Of a DNA stretch of 64,000 nt, positions 61,251 to 64,000 are shown piece by piece. Under the pieces are notes generated by a model. That model did not search any database and was not told the origin of the DNA. It was given only the letters and a program-made list of their open reading frames with translations. Location: the NCBI RefSeq assembly GCF_000520015.2, contig NZ_CP007044.2, positions 3,038,001 through 3,102,000 of the forward strand. The letters are read 5' to 3'. Numbering within the stretch: position 1 is the stretch's first letter; each line of letters starts with the position of its first letter. The position numbers and the translations under genes are program-made. This DNA comes from Chania multitudinisentens RB-25 (GTDB taxonomy: Bacteria > Pseudomonadota > Gammaproteobacteria > Enterobacterales > Enterobacteriaceae).

Positions 61251-62333
61251 TTACTGCTGAGCTACAACTTCTTTGATGCCTGTAACTTCGATCTCTACGC
61301 GACGATCTGGAGCCAGACAGGCGATCTGTGCAGGGGTTGCACGGCCAGAACGGTAACCACAGGTATCACCGGTAACTGGGTTAGCTTTACCCATGCCACG
61401 TGCGGTGATTTTGTCTGAAGGAATACCTTTAGAAACCAGGTAATCTACAACGCTTTGTGCACGTTGCTCAGACAAACGCATGTTAGATTCAGCAGAACCT
61501 ACAGCATCAGTGAAACCTACAACAACAACAGAACCGTCTTTTGGATCCAGTGAGCTCAGTTGGCTGTACAGTTCATCCAGAGCTTGCTGACCTTCAGGTT
61601 TCAGCGTTGATTTACCGAAGTTGAACAGAACACCAGAAGACAGGGTGAATTTCTTGGTTTCAACAACTGGAGCTGGGGCTGGAGCTGGTGCGATGACTGG
61701 AGCAGCAACTTCATCCTGACCAAAGCGGTAAGAAACACCAACGCTCAGCATAGCGTTATCTGGGCGAGCACCAACGGTGCCTTTATCGCCGATATTGTTG
61801 GTCCATTGGTAATCCAGACGGGTAGCCCAGTTTGGAGTTACTGCATATTCAAGACCTATAGCTGCCAAAGGAGAAACACCGGTATCATGCTCACTCCGAC
61901 GGCCATCTAACCCATTGTTGTAGTTAGCTTTGGAGTCAGCACGCCAAACCATACCACCCAGACGGGTATAAATGTCCAGATCGTCAGCAATTGGATAGCT
62001 CAGTCTAGTTGCCAACTGAACGCCTTGAGCTTTGAAAGCACCGTTATTAACGTCGCCTTTGTAAGGTATACGACCGAGCCAGTCATATCCCATTTCAAAG
62101 CCCAGGTATTGATTCGCTTGATAACCTACAAACGCACCAGTACCTAACTGAGTTCTGTGGGTAGGACCGTTACCGATATTGCTGCCAAAGCCATTACCGT
62201 CGAACCCGGTGTCATAATACTTGGACCAACCCAATTTTGCGCCAGTATACCAAGTGTTATCTTTTGGGGCGGCTTGCGCTAGGGTAGCGAAACCTGCCAG
62301 TGCCACTGCTAATGCGATAGCTGTCTTTTTCAT
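61251..62333 (-). CDS. ompA: Outer-membrane protein A
   Basis: A 360-residue protein with signal MKKTAIALAVALAGFATLAQA, an eight-stranded barrel (22-195), a Pro/Ala hinge (APAPAPAPVVE) and a C-terminal peptidoglycan-binding OmpA domain (GFTDAVGSAESNMRLSEQRA, DRRVEIEV) with one disulfide pair (DTCGYR, IACLAPD). ATG at 62333, with GAGGCGCAAA upstream as in E. coli. Loops differ from E. coli, as expected of phage and colicin receptors. Confidence 0.98.
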   Translation of the reverse strand: MKKTAIALAVALAGFATLAQAAPKDNTWYTGAKLGWSKYYDTGFDGNGFGSNIGNGPTHRTQLGTGAFVGYQANQYLGFEMGYDWLGRIPYKGDVNNGAFKAQGVQLATRLSYPIADDLDIYTRLGGMVWRADSKANYNNGLDGRRSEHDTGVSPLAAIGLEYAVTPNWATRLDYQWTNNIGDKGTVGARPDNAMLSVGVSYRFGQDEVAAPVIAPAPAPAPVVETKKFTLSSGVLFNFGKSTLKPEGQQALDELYSQLSSLDPKDGSVVVVGFTDAVGSAESNMRLSEQRAQSVVDYLVSKGIPSDKITARGMGKANPVTGDTCGYRSGRATPAQIACLAPDRRVEIEVTGIKEVVAQQ

Positions 62334-62349
62334 TTTGCGCCTCGTTATC
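62334..62349 (-). promoter_or_regulatory. ompA ribosome-binding region and probable MicA target
   Basis: The minus strand just before the ATG reads ATAACGAGGCGCAAAA, identical to the E. coli segment where the sRNA MicA pairs and blocks translation. Conservation here supports the same control. The remaining leader (62350-62500) is long, as in E. coli. Confidence 0.7.
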
Positions 62350-62690
62350 ATCCAAATAGGCAATGAGCCTTAAAGCTGTTTAAGCCCTTGGTTTAAATTC
62401 CTTCGCCAAAGTTTGTGCCCTCATTTGTGACTCTGCCAGTTTTTCTGACGTTATAGAGCAACCTTAGCGCTGTAAAGTCTACAACGTGGCGCGAAAGTTA
62501 CAAGTGTGATGTGATAAAGCTCTAAAAAAAAACATGGAATTAGACATATTCGCTAACATGTTATAGCGAAAAACATAGCTCATTTTGAGTAATTATCGAT
62601 ATGAAACCGCAGCCAACCTTGCTTTGTTCATGGCCCCCTGGGGGTTCGTTCTCCAAGAGCAGAAAAGGTTGGGAAAACTCCTAAATTTAC

Positions 62691-63197
62691 TTAATGATAC
62701 AAAGAAGAGTGAATTTTTAGCATGGAACAGTGTCTTTGGGTGGCCTCTATGTCCCGTTGTGGGCGCATAATAAACCCATAGGCGTTACCTAATTCTGCTG
62801 CCTGGCTCAATTTCAAGCGATCTTCCTCTGTGAGATCGGGTAACCATCCAAGCACTGCACTGTAATTGCCGGTAAGCAACGCTTTTTCCATGGCCTCAAC
62901 GCTGTTTATCGGGTTGATTTGGCTCAGTTGTATCACTTTATTGACGGGCAGTTGGGCTTGTAATAGCCACTGTTTGTTGAGTTTTTGGTGCGGGCTCAAC
63001 CACAGCAGCCAGCGCGACTGCATCCCTAGTTGCTGCAACAATGGCACCAACAGCTGAATAATGGCGGGCTGGTGTTCGTTGTAAACAAGTTCACTGATGA
63101 GGCCACTTCCCTTAGCGCTGCGAGATGTTTCTATCGCTTCGTTAGTTGCCAAAGAGGTATGGCTAAAATGGGGTTGATAGAGTGATTGAGTACGCAT
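62691..63197 (-). CDS. sulA: SOS cell-division inhibitor SulA
   Basis: A 168-residue protein matching SulA (ISELVYNEHQPAIIQLLVPL, SRWLLWLSPHQKLNKQWL). SulA binds FtsZ and stops septation during the SOS response; Lon degrades it. A strong LexA box lies upstream. Its position between ompA and tfoX is the standard enterobacterial order. Confidence 0.96.
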   Translation of the reverse strand: MRTQSLYQPHFSHTSLATNEAIETSRSAKGSGLISELVYNEHQPAIIQLLVPLLQQLGMQSRWLLWLSPHQKLNKQWLLQAQLPVNKVIQLSQINPINSVEAMEKALLTGNYSAVLGWLPDLTEEDRLKLSQAAELGNAYGFIMRPQRDIEATQRHCSMLKIHSSLYH

Positions 63198-63220
63198 GAA
63201 GTCTCCCGCCCGTAGTGTTA

Positions 63221-63236
63221 CTGTATGTATATACAG
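63221..63236. promoter_or_regulatory. LexA box of sulA
   Basis: CTGTATGTATATACAG fits the LexA consensus CTGT-N8-ACAG with an AT-rich alternating core. It lies 24 bases before the sulA start codon and predicts tight SOS control. Confidence 0.92.
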
Positions 63237-63396
63237 TATAACTATCCAAATAGAAGATCAACTCAAATTTTCGTGATGCATCGCATATTTGCGATTCTTT
63301 TTTATACGCCTTGATTTTGTGATTGGCACCGAAGGGGATAATGCGTATTTTCTCTAATTAGTTGTTCCCGTTACGTTTATTGATGTAACAAATGAT

Positions 63397-63543
63397 TATA
63401 CCCAAATAGATTTCAAAATGTAGGTAAGCGCAACTGGACGACAAAGCGGGTCAGGAACCAATTTGAACGTTGTCGGCAACGGGCTTGAAGGAGCGAGTCA
63501 CGAAGACAGCCAGCTACTGGCATTGCGAAAGACGCTGGGTATA
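63397..63543. repeat. Palindrome-bounded interspersed repeat upstream of tfoX
   Basis: A 147-base element bounded by TATACCCA and TGGGTATA. The interior contains GAGCGAGTCACGAAGACAGC-like sequence typical of short dispersed repeats in Serratia and relatives. It ends 27 bases before the tfoX start and must lie in the tfoX leader or promoter. Confidence 0.65.
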
Positions 63544-63570
63544 GGCCATCACTCACTCAAGGAGGTCTTA

Positions 63571-64000
63571 ATGAAAGGCAGATCCGCAGGAAGGATCGCA
63601 CAGGCAAAAGTCTGCTTTGCTGCATTGGGGAAAATTACAACACGCTCGCAATTTGGAGGATATGGCTTGTTGGCTGACGGCACTATGTTTGCCGTAATTG
63701 CTGAAGGGGAATTGTATTTACGAGCTACCGAAAGCTTGGAACCGGCATTCCGCGGCCGCGGAATGGTGAATATGACCTATTTAAAGCGCGGCACACCAAT
63801 GACCATGCGCTATTACTGGGTGGATGAAGCTCTCTGGCAAGAGAAGCGGGAATTGTTTGTACTTGCCTGGCAGGCAGTGTGTGAAACACGTAAAGAAATA
63901 ACGATGAAAACCCATAGCGAGTGCAGGTTGAAAGATTTGCCAAACATTGATGTGACAATGGAGCGTTTGCTGTGGCGAGCCGGCATACAAAACATTTATG
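63571..64000 (+). CDS. tfoX: Competence regulator TfoX (Sxy), 3' end outside window
   Basis: The frame is open from the ATG at 63571 (AAGGAGGT upstream) to the end of the window, 143 codons. It has the TfoX N-terminal domain (AALGKITTRSQFGGYGLLAD, GELYLRATESLEPAFRGRGM) and the start of the C-terminal domain (LKDLPNIDVTMERLLWRAGI). E. coli Sxy has 209 residues, so about a third is missing at the window edge. Sxy acts with CRP at competence (CRP-S) promoters. Confidence 0.95.
   Translation, partial: MKGRSAGRIAQAKVCFAALGKITTRSQFGGYGLLADGTMFAVIAEGELYLRATESLEPAFRGRGMVNMTYLKRGTPMTMRYYWVDEALWQEKRELFVLAWQAVCETRKEITMKTHSECRLKDLPNIDVTMERLLWRAGIQNIY

Noticed and set aside
62585..62770. Plus-strand frame of 61 codons between ompA and sulA
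   Set aside because: It runs into the 3' end of sulA on the opposite strand and has no ribosome site. The ompA-sulA gap is non-coding in other enterobacteria.

Overview
The window is chromosomal DNA from a gamma-proteobacterium of the order Enterobacterales. The right end has the conserved run fabA - lonH/ycbZ - matP - ompA - sulA - tfoX, which marks the terminus side of enterobacterial chromosomes, and amn, mtfA and two tRNA-Asn genes lie nearby. FabA, MatP, OmpA and SulA are close to the E. coli proteins but not identical. Moderate base composition and gene content suggest Yersiniaceae (a Serratia or Yersinia relative). The genus is inferred, not proven.

Left part (1-10.9 kb): the 3' end of a fimbrial usher gene, a broken SUMF1 gene, a MocR-type regulator facing a carboxymuconolactone decarboxylase-family gene, an SDR plus Tat-flavodoxin pair, an HxlR regulator facing an MFS exporter, a leucine-rich hypothetical protein, gene fragments and a ccdAB toxin-antitoxin pair.

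Island (about 10.94-25.34 kb): a block bounded by a 23-base copy of the tRNA-Asn 3' end on the left and the intact tRNA-Asn gene on the right. No integrase remains. It holds a LacI regulator fused to a solute-binding domain, a KdgM-type porin, a Ugp-like ABC importer, a 2H-phosphoesterase-like (DUF1868-type) enzyme, an MgtC-family protein, a secreted GDPD-family phosphodiesterase and a secreted protein resembling SubB/PltB-type toxin B subunits. The porin and GDPD promoter regions share a 15-base operator-like word, each about 58 bp downstream of a CRP-like site. I read this as one regulon for capture, hydrolysis and import of an organic phosphodiester or similar ligand. This is the most interesting system in the window.

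Middle (25.4-56.9 kb): a lipoprotein plus a 1234-residue FKBP-type protein with eleven 66-residue coiled-coil repeats; amn; an orphan T6SS ClpV ATPase with a DUF1176-type protein; a chaperone-usher operon with two paralogous DUF1120-type subunits; a Bcr/CflA exporter; a two-component flavin monooxygenase; class A acid phosphatase with a large leader hairpin; a yjiH-yjiG-M20 peptidase operon; an AI-2E-type permease followed by a TIM-barrel-like protein; a Tat-exported aldo-keto reductase; and an MFS transporter facing a MerR regulator with a SoxR-like operator.

Right part (56.9-64 kb): the second tRNA-Asn, mtfA, fabA with FabR/FadR-like sites, lonH, matP, ompA, LexA-controlled sulA and the start of tfoX, which has a palindrome-bounded repeat directly upstream and runs off the window.
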